64,000 nt of DNA from the NCBI RefSeq assembly GCF_019097595.1, contig NC_080718.1, positions 13,362,657 to 13,426,656 of the forward strand, written 5' to 3'. This stretch comes from Hemibagrus wyckioides. Its lineage: Eukaryota > Chordata > Actinopteri > Siluriformes > Bagridae. The notes under the pieces are model-generated. The model was not told where the DNA came from, made no database searches, and was given only the letters and a program-made list of their open reading frames with translations. Position 1 is the stretch's first letter. The number at the start of each line of letters is the position of its first letter. The translations under genes were made by a program, and so were the position numbers. This document shows positions 1 through 11,827 of this stretch, piece by piece.

Positions 1-2885
1 AACCCATCTTTAGAGTATCACACAAATTCTAAGCATAACTGGAGATGTGTGTTTTGACCAAATAAGATCAAGACCGCACTTTCTTGCCAAGTACATCATC
101 TGCATTTTGAGGGAAAAGCTAACTGCCCATTGTAAAATATGGATCGCTGATGTCTTGTAAAGTTTAATGGTATTGTAAGTTTCCCAACCTAAAGTACCAT
201 AACCTGGTAGTCAGATTTAGATTTAGATTCCTAATGAGCAAACCAGACACAACTCAGACTTCTGAGTGCCATCAGATACAGTCATGAGTCATTATTCTTT
301 CATAGCAGAATGTATCAAAGTCAAACAATGCTTCAGGTGTGTTAAGAATCTTCAGTACAAGCACCAGGGACATTTTTTTTTTAATTTTGTTAAAGTTTTA
401 GCTTTAAGTTTGTCATATCCAAGTGAAGTTATCCACAGAATAATGCCTTTATAGACATTCCAACACTTCAGACGCTTCAAACCGCTGTCGGTCTGAATGC
501 AACCGAGGTGGTGTATGTATCCTGCCAATGCCAGTTGACGCGTATATAACTGTAAATAAATTTAGACAACAGGGGTTATTAGGCTATCCAAGTAAGACCA
601 TACCTTTAGGGTATGCATGATACCATCCACATCAATCTCACAGCAAACCTGAGATGTACCTTCCAGAATAATACATTACCTGCAATAATTCAAGCACAAG
701 CAATAGGATAAATATTTTTTTTACAAGCATTGCTAGTTGTTGACCTGCACACACCATGTAATGAATATTAAAATAGATAGGCATTAGTGATACCATTAAG
801 TACAAATAGGACCAGAACAGTGCATTTGGAAATTTGACACATGCACAGATAAGAGGATGATGAAGGTGGGAAAGGGGCAATATATATTAGCTTTTGCACA
901 TTTTTCTGAAGTGCCAATACCTCTGAAGGGCGTAATATATTTATTTTAATTACACTACCACTACACTGTGACAATTGAGTTATAGGGTCTTTGCCAGTTT
1001 ATTAGTCTAATTGTTAGTTCCTTCTTCTCAGGTGGCAGCCATGTCTGTGTATTACATAATCATATGTTGGAGCACGTTTCTTAATGTAACCATTTGGAAG
1101 ACGGCGATCATGTTCTCATCAGATTGAGAGCTGCTGCATCTTAAGCACAGGCACTCGTTATGAGAAGAATGGCTAAAATATCCCTACCTAAATTGCTTAT
1201 GTGAGGTCATACAGGTGAAAGGCACATGTGGACTAATGATCCATATTGGCTTTTAAGGCTATGATATTAATCTCTGGCGTCCCTCACTCCCTTATGTAGC
1301 TCAGGTCAAAACTGATTGACCTTCCGTCAAAGAAAATGAATTATATGTGCTTCTTATTTTATTTGTCATGGAAAAAACATTGCATTGCTAGTGAAACATT
1401 TCTGCACGTGTCAGCATTTTCTTTTACTTGCATGAACCTAAATGCATGTGTGTATTTTTTTTTTTTAATTCCAGATGTTTTGTTCCATTTCATGTAATAC
1501 CCATTAACCAGTGACAAACTGAACCTGATTTCAGCAGTATTTGTGAAATTTAATCAAGACACAATTTGCTAAGTTTACAAAAGTATTTCATTTTTGTTAG
1601 CATGGCATATTTGGGAGGTAAATATTACATCAAACAGTATATATGGGTTTCTATAAGACCTGAGAGACTTTTGTGTAAGTAGCAATGTCTATAGAAATTG
1701 CAGGTTTACTGAGAACTAAATAAAATGTCTAATTTAGTACTGATTTCCATCAGATTAAGCCTGGTGCTTAATCTACATATAAATCTTTGAGTAAAACCTT
1801 TGATTTTCTCTCACTTACACTCAATAGCACCTTGCAATGCATTTTCATGTGTATGCTTTTATAACAGAGCTTCAAAGCACCTAATGAAGTTGAGTCATAT
1901 CCACACAACATCACCAATGTCTACTGATTTGGTCCAGAGAGGTGTGCTATGACAAACTGCAGCTTTCTGCCCCCCCCCCCCCCCCACTCAGGGAATTCTG
2001 ACATATGAGGTGTACTACATTTAGTGAAGCTAATGAAAGTGTTGGCTCCACCATTAACCTCCAAGATGAAGGGAGAGGCTGTTTGGTGCAGTCAGATTGG
2101 CAATGGCCAATATTTCACCATGACACACACATTACGAAATGAATAATTAAAGTATTTAACTTAATGGTCATATTGGAAATAAAGAGAGGGAATGTGGAAG
2201 GGAAGGGTGGCAATAATTCTGTAATCGATTGTCTTTAAAACTAATCCACAGATATTACACTACTCCCTGTAGATAAAACATTGAAACAAATAGGTTTTTG
2301 ATGGCAGTGCCAAAGTAGTTACGGCCATTAGGTTGGAGAACTCTTGTGATGGAAGTGGCATCCTGGAGTGAAAAGATCATGAAAATTTAAGTGGGAAATT
2401 TACACCAGAAAGCCACTGACAGGAGAGGGGGCTTATCAAAGGACATATGTGCTTTTGATAACAGGAACACTACACTAGAGATTAACTGTGAAAAACAAAT
2501 GTTTGCAGGCTGAGAGCTAGAAAGCTTTTACAATTTTACGGTTGTTATAACGAAATGAAATCCTGTGCAATGACCCATTACACAAAGTAGCTTATCATTA
2601 ATTCTAATAAAAAGTGGATCGAATAAAAAGCTGCAGCGATCTTCAAATGATCATATCAATGTTAAAAATCTACTTAGATGTTACCAATATTCAAATTGTC
2701 AGCTCAATCATATAGGCCATGACTTGACCCCATTGAAACATCCTGAAAATCCGTGGAAAATAATTTTACAATATTGAGGTTTCACGCGAATCATCAAATT
2801 ATTACATCTGCTAAGCTACTAAGCTCCTTTCTCCTTTTCATGGTTCAGGAGATAAGGGCAAAAACTATTTATTATTTGTACTGTT
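1..2885. other. intergenic, no gene seen
   Basis: AT-rich single-copy-looking sequence. No open frame exceeds about 80 codons and none shows splice-flanked protein-like content. Apart from the poly(C) tract nothing stands out. Confidence 0.7.
1970..1985. repeat. poly(C)16 tract
   Basis: Sixteen consecutive C bases on the plus strand, interrupted by nothing. Confidence 0.95.
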
Positions 2886-3170
2886 TATTCTACACAGGGC
2901 CACAGGGAACCTGGGGTCTATCCCAGGGGACTCTGGGCACAAGGCTTTAGATGCCCTGGACAGGATGCCAACCCATCATAGGGTACAGTCCCATACTATG
3001 ATCAGTTTAGAGATGCCATTCAGCCAACAGCACATGTCTTTGGCCTGAGGGAAGAAACCGGAGCACAGGGAGAACATGTACTTTTTCAGCAAGTGAGTCC
3101 TACCAAATATATAGATGTTCCAACACTCCATGCTTAGACCCTTAACTATGAGAGAGCTGGCACAACTGTA
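2886..3170. repeat. fragment of (CATC)n-ended interspersed repeat family
   Basis: Contains the family hallmarks in order: CACAGGGAACCTGGGGTCTA, CCAACCCATCATAGGG, TTTAGAGATGCCA, CATGTCTTTGG, GGAGAACATG. It lacks the CATC tract seen in the copy at 18030. Related copies lie at 18030, 22028, 29671, 30288, 36428 and 43340. Confidence 0.7.
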
Positions 3171-3174
3171 ATAT

Positions 3175-3770
3175 GGCATCAATCACAGTCTTTACATGCA
3201 TATACAAGTGCATCACTTCTTTTTGTCTTCTGGGGAAAAAAAATCCACTGTTGCTTGTGAAAATCTCATTTTGTGCCGTTTAGGTAAAACTAAATTCTTT
3301 GACAACACAAACTTAATTTCCTACAGTTCACCACGGCCTACAAGAATGGCTGCACAGGACTTGCCTTCCCTGAAACGTCTCTCTTGCACTCTCAAAATAG
3401 TTTTTACCTGTGTTTAATATTTTTGTTATGTTTGGCACTGTTTACAAGCACCTCTGCTTTCTTTGTATCTTGTGAAGTAATTGTTCTGTTTTTTTGTGTC
3501 TGTGACATTACCAAGCTTGCCTTTGAAAAAGATATGCCTTTTGAAAAGTTTATGCCTAGCCTGTGCACTACTGTTTGCAAATTGACTGATCTGTGCCTGA
3601 TAGAATAGAAGTTAGATAGAATTATGCTTCAGTGGCATACAGACCAGAAGGAGTAGTAAAATGTGGCAGGAATCAGACAGATAGGATGCACATGCTCATT
3701 TCCAGCAATGTAACAAAGAACATAATACATTAAATAAATGAATGAATGAATGAATGAATGAATGAATGAA

Positions 3771-3801
<31 letters not shown>

Positions 3802-5174
3802 ATAGAAATGGTTTTATCTGCTCCAACTGCCTGGATCATGTCTATAACATATTGCATGTTTGTTTGGTGTACACACCCTTCCTGGTATTCCCTCTGTTTA
3901 TGAAATATTAAACACTCTGAAGCATTCAGTTATCATCCCCTTAAAAAAAACATCCTGGATAGAGTGTGACTCTTAGCTATTGGCTGCAAAACAAGGCACC
4001 TATATACATATGTCCAGAGATTAGGTGAAAACAGAGTGTTTTATGAAAGTGTAAGCAAAAAAAAACATGTGAGCAGCTGTTGAGCAAAATGGAAAGCACA
4101 TGTGAGAATGCCATTGCTCTAGTTTCCACTTGGATAATCAGGAGCAGTGTGTGCAGCGACTCGGTAAACACTGGCGCAGGACGGAACAAACTAATTGCAA
4201 TGCGTTATTGAATTTAGCCTTGAGATGATAAAAATGCAGCACTGAGATCTGTGTTTATTCCACTACACTGAAGACTGATGCTTAAAAAGTCAAATTCTAA
4301 TTACTTTATTTAACAAGCAAGCAGGGCCTTGGATGTGTGAATATATGCTCTCTGAGGTACGAACTTTTTTTTAAAGACTATCTCAGACACTGATTTGATG
4401 TCCCCCAAGGCATCATGCTGCTTTGATATCAAATGGAAGGGTGCAGTCAGTGAAGCTCTGGATTAGGTTTGAGCATATGCTGCTTTCTCTGATACACATG
4501 CTGGAAAAAGCTGGAAAACCTCAGTACAGCAATCAGCTAATTGTGGAAATGGCATTAAAATTTAGTTTTAACCCTTTATATCTCCAGTTTATTATTCACA
4601 GATTATTCATTTAAACCATATTATTCAGTTATTACTGGAAGAGATTAAGGAACTACAGTGAAAACGATAGGAAAGATATTTAGATACACAAAAGAGTAAA
4701 GTCTGGACACATTAAAACACATTGGGCATGCTGTTATAGGAAAATAATCGATTTATGAGTGGTTTTAGTGCCGCCTGGCCGAAGTTGCTTATTTTCCAAT
4801 AAACCAAGCTCTAAAATGTTTTATTCCTTTAAGACCGTAGCAATTTGCCAATGTTTACCATTTTGCTTTTTATTAATAAACAACAAATCACTTACATTAT
4901 AGCAACTATAAACAGTAATTTCCTGATAAATCTTTTTTTCCTCTCTCTTTCCCCAAGTTAATAAATCATACAAAAAAATCTTCATGTTACAGACAAACCA
5001 CAGAGAATGCAGTCTTCTGTCCTGAAAACTGTCCTGAGTCAAAATTGTTGTTACTAAAAAAAACAATAACATATCATCATATGTGTATAGTTTACATAAA
5101 TATACCTAATTAGCCTAAGCACCTATTCATTTATCTAAATTAATCTAACATTAAAAAAATTTAACACTGAACTG
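3175..5174. other. intergenic, no gene seen
   Basis: Short open frames only; the minus-strand one at 3629-3826 comes from the AATG/AATA microsatellite. No recognised motif. Confidence 0.7.
3732..3803. repeat. (AATG)n then (AATA)n compound microsatellite
   Basis: About seven AATG units pass into about ten AATA units. The minus-strand open frame here (repeats of F-I-Y-L and H-S-F-I) is only a product of the repeat. Confidence 0.95.
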
Positions 5175-5402
5175 AGGGCAAGATGACTTTATTATCGCCA
5201 CACATACATTACAGTACAGTGGAATTCTTTTCTTCACATATCCTAGCTGAGGAAGTTAAGGTCAGAGCACAGAGGCAGCAATGATACAGCGCCCATGGAG
5301 CAGAGAGAGTTAAAGGCCTTGCTCAATTGTCCAGCAGTGCTTGAGCCTCAATCCTCCGATCAACAACCCAGAGCCTTAACCACTTGAGCCACCACTGCCC
5401 CT
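5175..5402 (-). mobile_element. tRNA-derived SINE copy, diverged
   Basis: Read on the minus strand it starts with a tRNA-like head. An A-box-like TGGCTCAAGTGG is followed by GGTTAAGGCTCTGGGT and a degenerate B box (GAGGCTCAAGC). A body follows and the 3' end contains AATAAAG. The head closely matches the SINE at 51358, so both belong to one family. Confidence 0.75.
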
Positions 5403-6123
5403 CATTGGACTGAAGAACTTGAGAGTATTCATAATTTTGGTATAAGGAATGACATTCACATTCACACATACAGTGACTCCCAGCAACAAAGCGACTAGAG
5501 TCCATTTATTTTCGATGAGAACTGCCGACTTCCAGTGACATGAATGACTGCAAACGTTGAGAACTAGATGTGGGTGTGTCTAGCAATGCAAGTTTAATTT
5601 TTTTTTTTTTTTAAAAAAGGTTAACTTTATGCAAATATGGATTATCTCAGTGCAACTGCTAATGGGATTGCAGACAGTACATGATCCGAGGCAATGAGTA
5701 CACACTTTTGCTCTTTCATCTCATATCATATTAGGCAGATGCAGATATACAGTACACTGCTGAATTTCATATACAAACCCTCCAGAATTTTTCATTTAAG
5801 TGGCAAGGAAACTGATTTTTTTGTCTATTGGAATGTTAGTATATCCATACACTAATAAACATTATTACTATGGCAACCAGTAGTAGGAACACCTAGTGAC
5901 GACTTCATAGTACAGCGACTGGAAGAGATAAAATCACTGTATGAGTGAATGTTGCATAAGAGTGTGCAGCTGAAGTGCAGAAATCATACTCAATCAGTGC
6001 TAGACTCCTTACTAATCAGTCATGAGTTTTGGATGGCTGAATACTGACTCCGTTTTCCATACACATTTATTTACCATGCCATTTTACTATACTTGACATA
6101 CTACTACTAGAAGGAAAGGTATG

Positions 6124-6395
6124 AATGAAGATTCTCCTCTGTTCTGGCACCGAGGTGGTGAGTCACTGCCAGTCTTTAAAAGATCTATCTTTTCCTGAAA
6201 TACTTAAACGAGCATTTAAAAACAAGTTGACTATGCATTTGTTTCTAAAATACCTCCCAACAGAGTTTTTAGACTGATGGCAGTCTTAGTCTGTGACTGA
6301 GTGCACCAGTATCAATCTATTTATTGATAGAGACTTTAAAGCACTTCTGTCGCGCTTGATAAGGACATCTGCCAAATGCCGTAAATGTAAATGTA
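6124..6395 (+). repeat. interspersed repeat ending in CTGCCAAATGCCGTAAATGT, probable LINE 3' end
   Basis: The right end reads AGCACTTCTGTCGCGCTTGA then ATCTGCCAAATGCCGTAAATGTAAATG, a very common teleost repeat end. The upstream part is decayed. Attribution to a non-LTR retrotransposon is from memory of similar repeats. A reverse copy of the end lies at 57009. Confidence 0.5.
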
Positions 6396-7580
6396 CTATC
6401 TGCATGTAATATGTAACAATTTAAGCTCAAAAATAATGTATTCCCATATATTATGTGTGCATGTATTTGCTACAAAATATACTGGTTAGAGGTTTTAGTT
6501 CAGTGTTAGTTGTTTTTGTAGTATTTTGGAAAATGTATATACAGATATGCACATCACATTCAAGATGATTGTCACTAAAAAACGGTTTTCTTTCATCCAA
6601 GAAAAAACAAAAATTTAGTTTCCTTATTGTTCAGCCAAAACAGGCTGATCATCTGCAAGCAACAGACAACATATACTTTCTTTTTAATTACTATTTAATT
6701 ATATCAGTTGTTTATTCGTTGGCCAGCTTATAATCACAGCTCCTCATTTACATTAATTCAACTGAGCCATGAAACAACACTTCAATGCCTTCAAGAGCTA
6801 ACACATATAGTTAAGGTTGTATAATAAAAAAAAATTAATATTAATTAGCACTTTCCAGAATTGAGGCAAGTTTAAAATTACATCTGACGGAGGTCAAGAT
6901 CTGTAGGGCTCAAGGTCTATGACACAGCTAAAGGGAGCATGTGCACTTGTCTTTGACATTGGTGCCTTCAGCTTGATCTGGACAAATTCCGCCTGGTCGA
7001 ACAGGTGTTCCTCCTAAACTAGGCCATTAATCTGCCCACAGCTGTCTCTGTAGGATTCAGGGTTAATTATCATTAAATAATCCATTAGAAAGAGTGATGG
7101 AAGAGGAAAGGGGAAGGAATACAGGATATATACAACGGATAGTGTACGCTTGTGCACTGATGAAGCTAGGCAGGTTTTACTCACACTGTTGCATTAACTG
7201 GGTTAAATTTAGAAGCTCAACCTGTAATAATAGTATAATAAAAGCATTACTTATTTTGCATTTATTTCTTTTCTTTACTGAAGATCTTATTTTATTCCCA
7301 TTTCAATTATTGTTCCGACACAGCTGGTACTTTTACATCTTCAACATGACAAAGCATTTTACAGCCCTGTATTACAAATTATCTATGCAACACCGGTGAA
7401 TATTTTAATGAGCCAAGTACAGGTCATCTCACCCACAGAAGTTAGCTCTGGACTTTATGGACTCAGCTATTATCCAAAACTCCTTCAAACTGTGGTGTTT
7501 AAGGTGCAGTACAGCAGCCTAATAGTGACTTTCTCCATTTTTATATAATTAGTCTGGATAATGAACTAATAAATGAACAA

Positions 7581-7614
<34 letters not shown>

Positions 7615-8100
7615 TCATGTTTCATTATAGTAAAAAGTACAAGAAGCAACAATTTTGTTCATTATTATCACATTGATCATACTGATGGAGGTACTATTAA
7701 TACCTAATAATTAGTGTACTTTAAAAAGCCATTTTAAAAGATGGATACGCACAGAGTGGCCAGGACACTCAGTCTATGTAAGACTTATTTGTGACTCTGT
7801 ATATATATTTCATTTTCTTTACATTTTTACTTTACATATGAATGTAAATATCAATCTTTATACATGTTTAATGTATAAATGAGGGATCCACACACACCTT
7901 CATGAATTTATCATAATGGATTAACAAAACAACATATTAAAGTTTGAGATAACAGACATTTCCATCATAAAGGACTACAAGTCCATTTTTATTTGGTTTT
8001 GTTATATTGTTTATATGTTTTATTGTTTATTACTGGATGTTGAGAATGTTTTCTATAAAACTAAGAGTAGATTTTTTTTTTTAAAGTTATTCTCATAAAA
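6396..8100. other. intergenic, no gene seen
   Basis: The longest open frame, 101 codons at 7094-7399, has no domain, an arbitrary composition rich in Phe, Leu and Cys, and no neighbouring exon of matching phase. It is not called as a gene. Confidence 0.65.
7583..7613. repeat. (TG)n microsatellite
   Basis: About 15 TG units in an uninterrupted run. Confidence 0.95.
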
Positions 8101-8285
8101 TGTGGAACAGGCAGCACATTGGTCTGTGGTTTGATCCGGAAACTCGGGTTAGTCTCTGGAGTTTCACATGTTCTCCCAGTGTCCTTGTTGCTTTAGGTGA
8201 CTCTAAATTGTTTTGTGTGTCAGATGCAGTAATTCTTGAGCTCTGGATGCACCATGATAATTTAATAAAATAAAAGAATAAATCA
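8101..8285. repeat. interspersed repeat fragment in the reverse orientation
   Basis: GGTTTGATCCGGAAACTCGG, GTTTCACATGTTCTCCCAGT and GACTCTAAATTG are the reverse complement of segments found at 36428 and 43340. It ends in an AT-rich ATAAAATAAAAG tail. Confidence 0.5.
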
Positions 8286-9714
8286 ATGGATATTTTGACA
8301 AAACATTACAAATGATTTTCTGATATAAGTTAGTTATACCCTTCTGTCTTGTCTTAAAATAGCTCATTTAAATTGACTTTAACTCCACATGCAGAGCTTT
8401 CAATCCTTTGCCATATCTTATCATTTGCCACTTTATAGTGAACTCCTTAGCCCTGCTCATTCAGATAAGGCTGAAAAAATCACGAAAGAGAAAAACATTT
8501 TCATAAATTGTCCAGCACTCACAAAGACTCAACCAGTACACAGTACGCCTCGGCCTCTGTCAAAATCAGACCCATTTCCAAATTTCGGGTTTGGGGAAAA
8601 ATAAAATGTCTGGGTAGGGCACTATCATTATGGCAATCATTCCTCTTTGCTATACTTACTGCTTTAAACGTGTCTCTAAAGCTCGGCTGGACATTTCTAA
8701 AACCACTATCATCTCACACAGGCTGTGATCTCCACACGTAATCTGCATCTTGCTGGACATGTGTGCAGTAGGAATAAAAACTAACCTGTTTCTACGGTTT
8801 GTATGCTTTATAAAACGAATGCTCTGTGTGGCCAAGAACCAAAACACATGGCGTGGAGGCATAAATGGGGGCCGTATATTACACCCTGCAGATTTCAGAG
8901 GCCAATAATCATCATCCTTATCAAAGTCATATCAGTTATTACTATCATCTGGCAAAGTCATCTCTGGTTTATATGACTGACCAATGCGATCACACTGTTT
9001 GGGAATATAATGTGAGAGGTAGAATAGAAAAGAGATCCAGGTCTATACTCTGTCTTATTAGAAATATAAGCAATATGTATGGAAAGAACACAACATGTTT
9101 ATATTTGCTGATCCTTCTGAAAGCACTGCAACAGTAACTGTATTATAAAGATGGATGTATTCTGAGACGTCCTAAAATCTTTTACAAAGAAAACCATTTT
9201 AGGACTTCAGTTCTTTTGAGCCTTTTCCCTTAGATCTTTAATGTGAAAACTAATAGGAAAATATTGATTTTTCATGTTTTTTAAGAGAAACTGAGCCAAG
9301 TTGCATGAAGTTTAATATTGGAAAATGTGTTTCACAAAACATTTAAAATGGCTCGTTTTGAGCTGAACAGAACATAAGGGGTCTACAATTATATAAAAGC
9401 AATTATAATTAACATTTCTTCTTCAATTACAAACCATAAAGTGAGCTCAATGGATACACTTCAATCCATCTTCAATTACACAGCCCTATACTCCAAGCTA
9501 TTTACAGAGTCTAGCTGTAGAGCTCTTATTCCTTACACCGATGCAGCCATCCCTGCCTAGCATGCAGCTTTGATCAGGAACATTATTAGCCTTAAAAGCT
9601 GAACCCATCACACTCCTCGTGATCTTTTGCACTGTTTCTTTTTCCTGTGCTAATCCAGAGATGCACAGTTGGATTCTGTTTTGCCTTGATTTCACCTGTT
9701 TCATGGTTTGCCAT

Positions 9715-10010
9715 TAATGTGCATTTGACACTGAATGAGCATCCATCCCCCTCTTGTGGTGACTCGTAATATAATTTATTTCCAAACTTTGGCAGCGGTC
9801 ACTCATTCATTGTCAGACCCATCCCCCATCAGCTCGCTGAACACCAGGGGGTCACCGTCCATCATTAACATATAGAGTCTTTATTTAAATCCCATTCACT
9901 CTGCCATCCATTTTAAAGAGTGATGCTGCCAGGCAATAAAGGCGCCGTGGCGTGTGGGCCGAGTGTGCCCTAATTTGATCATTTGATCCGATTGTGGAGT
10001 AAACAGTCAG
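9715..10010. promoter_or_regulatory. candidate conserved non-coding element
   Basis: A repeat-free stretch with higher GC than its flanks and several homeodomain/MEF2-like cores (TAATATAATTTATTT, TCATTAACATA, TCTTTATTTAAAT) and a GGCGCCGTGGCG end. It looks like a developmental enhancer by texture only; conservation cannot be seen from one sequence. Confidence 0.25.
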
Positions 10011-10530
10011 GTGATGGATACCATCTCATTACAATGGGAAAGTGAGAGTTTAATTTCCTGTATGTGTTCGATCTTTATTAATGTCAGGAACAGCGGGTTG
10101 TCAATTGCATTATGGCTCAGTTCGCTTGCTAGGGATCCTGCATGACACAAACAAGGTCTTCTCACAGAGGTTAGACAACTTAAACAGCAATGCAGCAGCT
10201 GTCGCTCTCTTTCTCTCTGCCAGAACACCATGCATTACAGTTGTTCCCACTGCCTAGAGATTATGTTAAAGCAAAGATTTAGAGTCCTATGTCTCCTTGA
10301 CACATGAAACCTAGCAAAAGTTACTTTTATTAAAATATTGAGGAGGACATTATGTATGTACAGACACTGCTCAATGGACAGGATTGCTGTAATACTATCT
10401 ACACCCACAAAGACTGAAAAAGTTCAGAATTAGATACATACTACATATAAAACTATTTTTTTGGTAGTTTAATCCAAGCAAAAGCTAAATCTGCATCTAG
10501 AAAAATAAAAATTGGTTAATTCTGATAAGA

Positions 10531-10910
10531 ACTACATTACATACAAAAGTATTTGGATGTCTGACCATCTACCCATTCCAAAGCCATGGGCATTAACACA
10601 GATTTGGTCCCCCAATTTCTGCAATAACACCATCTACTCTTTGGGGAAGGAATTCCACTGCATTCTGAAGTGTGGCTGTAGGGATTTGTTCTCATTCAAC
10701 TTCAAGAGCATGAGTGAGGTCAGGTTCTGGTGCCAAGTTAGAAGGCATCCAGGCAGCAATCCAATTCATCCCGAAGGTGTTCAGTAGGGTTAAGGTCAGG
10801 GTTCAGGGCACACAAGCCATAGATATGTATTTTGTCCACTATTATCATTTGGCACAGGGACATTATCATGATGAAACATTGGACCCTTCAGTTCCAGTGA
10901 ATCTGTGATT
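10531..10910 (-). mobile_element. Tc1/mariner-type transposon remnant, 3' part
   Basis: On the minus strand, around 10810-10760, it reads as a broken form of the Tc1 transposase C-terminal motif (PDLNPTEHLRDEL), with later stops and frameshifts. The element ends at a terminal-repeat-like sequence (ACATACAAAAGTATTTGGAT) near 10540. The opposite end and the rest of the transposase are missing or too decayed to place. Non-functional. Confidence 0.7.
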
Positions 10911-11827
10911 CAGGAATGTGCTGTGTAGTGCAGGCTAGAGGTGTGCATCAAGACTAAGATCCTGTGGGACCCAACAAAAAGGTTAGGTTTCACTTTCATG
11001 CAGACGAGAGCAAGTGGTTAGATATGAACTTTAACGAACAAAATAAAAGGCCACATTCATTAATTCATCTATACATTTACAGCATTCATTTACTCGTCTT
11101 AGTAGCCTGGTTAGCAACACTGTGGTTTAAATGATTAATTTGTTTATACCTTTGGAAACAAACCCAACTAAGTTCATCAGAAAATTTTTCACTGCGAATT
11201 TGTCAAATTGACCAAGACTGACCAAGACTGTTGTGACCTTCTGGAGTAGGCTAAAGAGAGATTATGAAAACACAACTCTGTGCACAACTCTAGTGAAAAT
11301 CACACTGAGTACTGCTGATAGCGTTCATCCTGCAATAAAATTCCTAGCAGCTGCTGCAGCTTGTAAGCAAACCCATCAAATTATACAATTTTGCAGGGCT
11401 TGTGTTTGCACTTTAATGTTAAGGATGCACCTGTAAAAGAAAGATAGCAAGTAATCAGCGCTGGCTGGTATAAAAGCACTAACAGTGCTATGCTTCTGCT
11501 CTGTTTCAAGGAAAAGTATATAAAAATCCAAATAAACATATTTATTGTTACATGTTAAATAGCTTAAGGAGGATTTTTTTTACTTTTTTTTTTACTTTTG
11601 CGGGACCAGGAAAAACAGCAACACTAATGGTCATGCATGAAAATATACAGAATGGTGAGGCAGGGGCTATTTTCTTTCTAGCCCAGACTGTAGATTCACA
11701 CAGCCTTTTTCACATTTAGTGACATACCTACTAGACTTTGTGTGCCACACCAACATCTATAAACCCATATAATCATTTGCAGTGATTCACAGAGAAAATA
11801 ATAGGGGCTGTAACAAACATGAATGGG

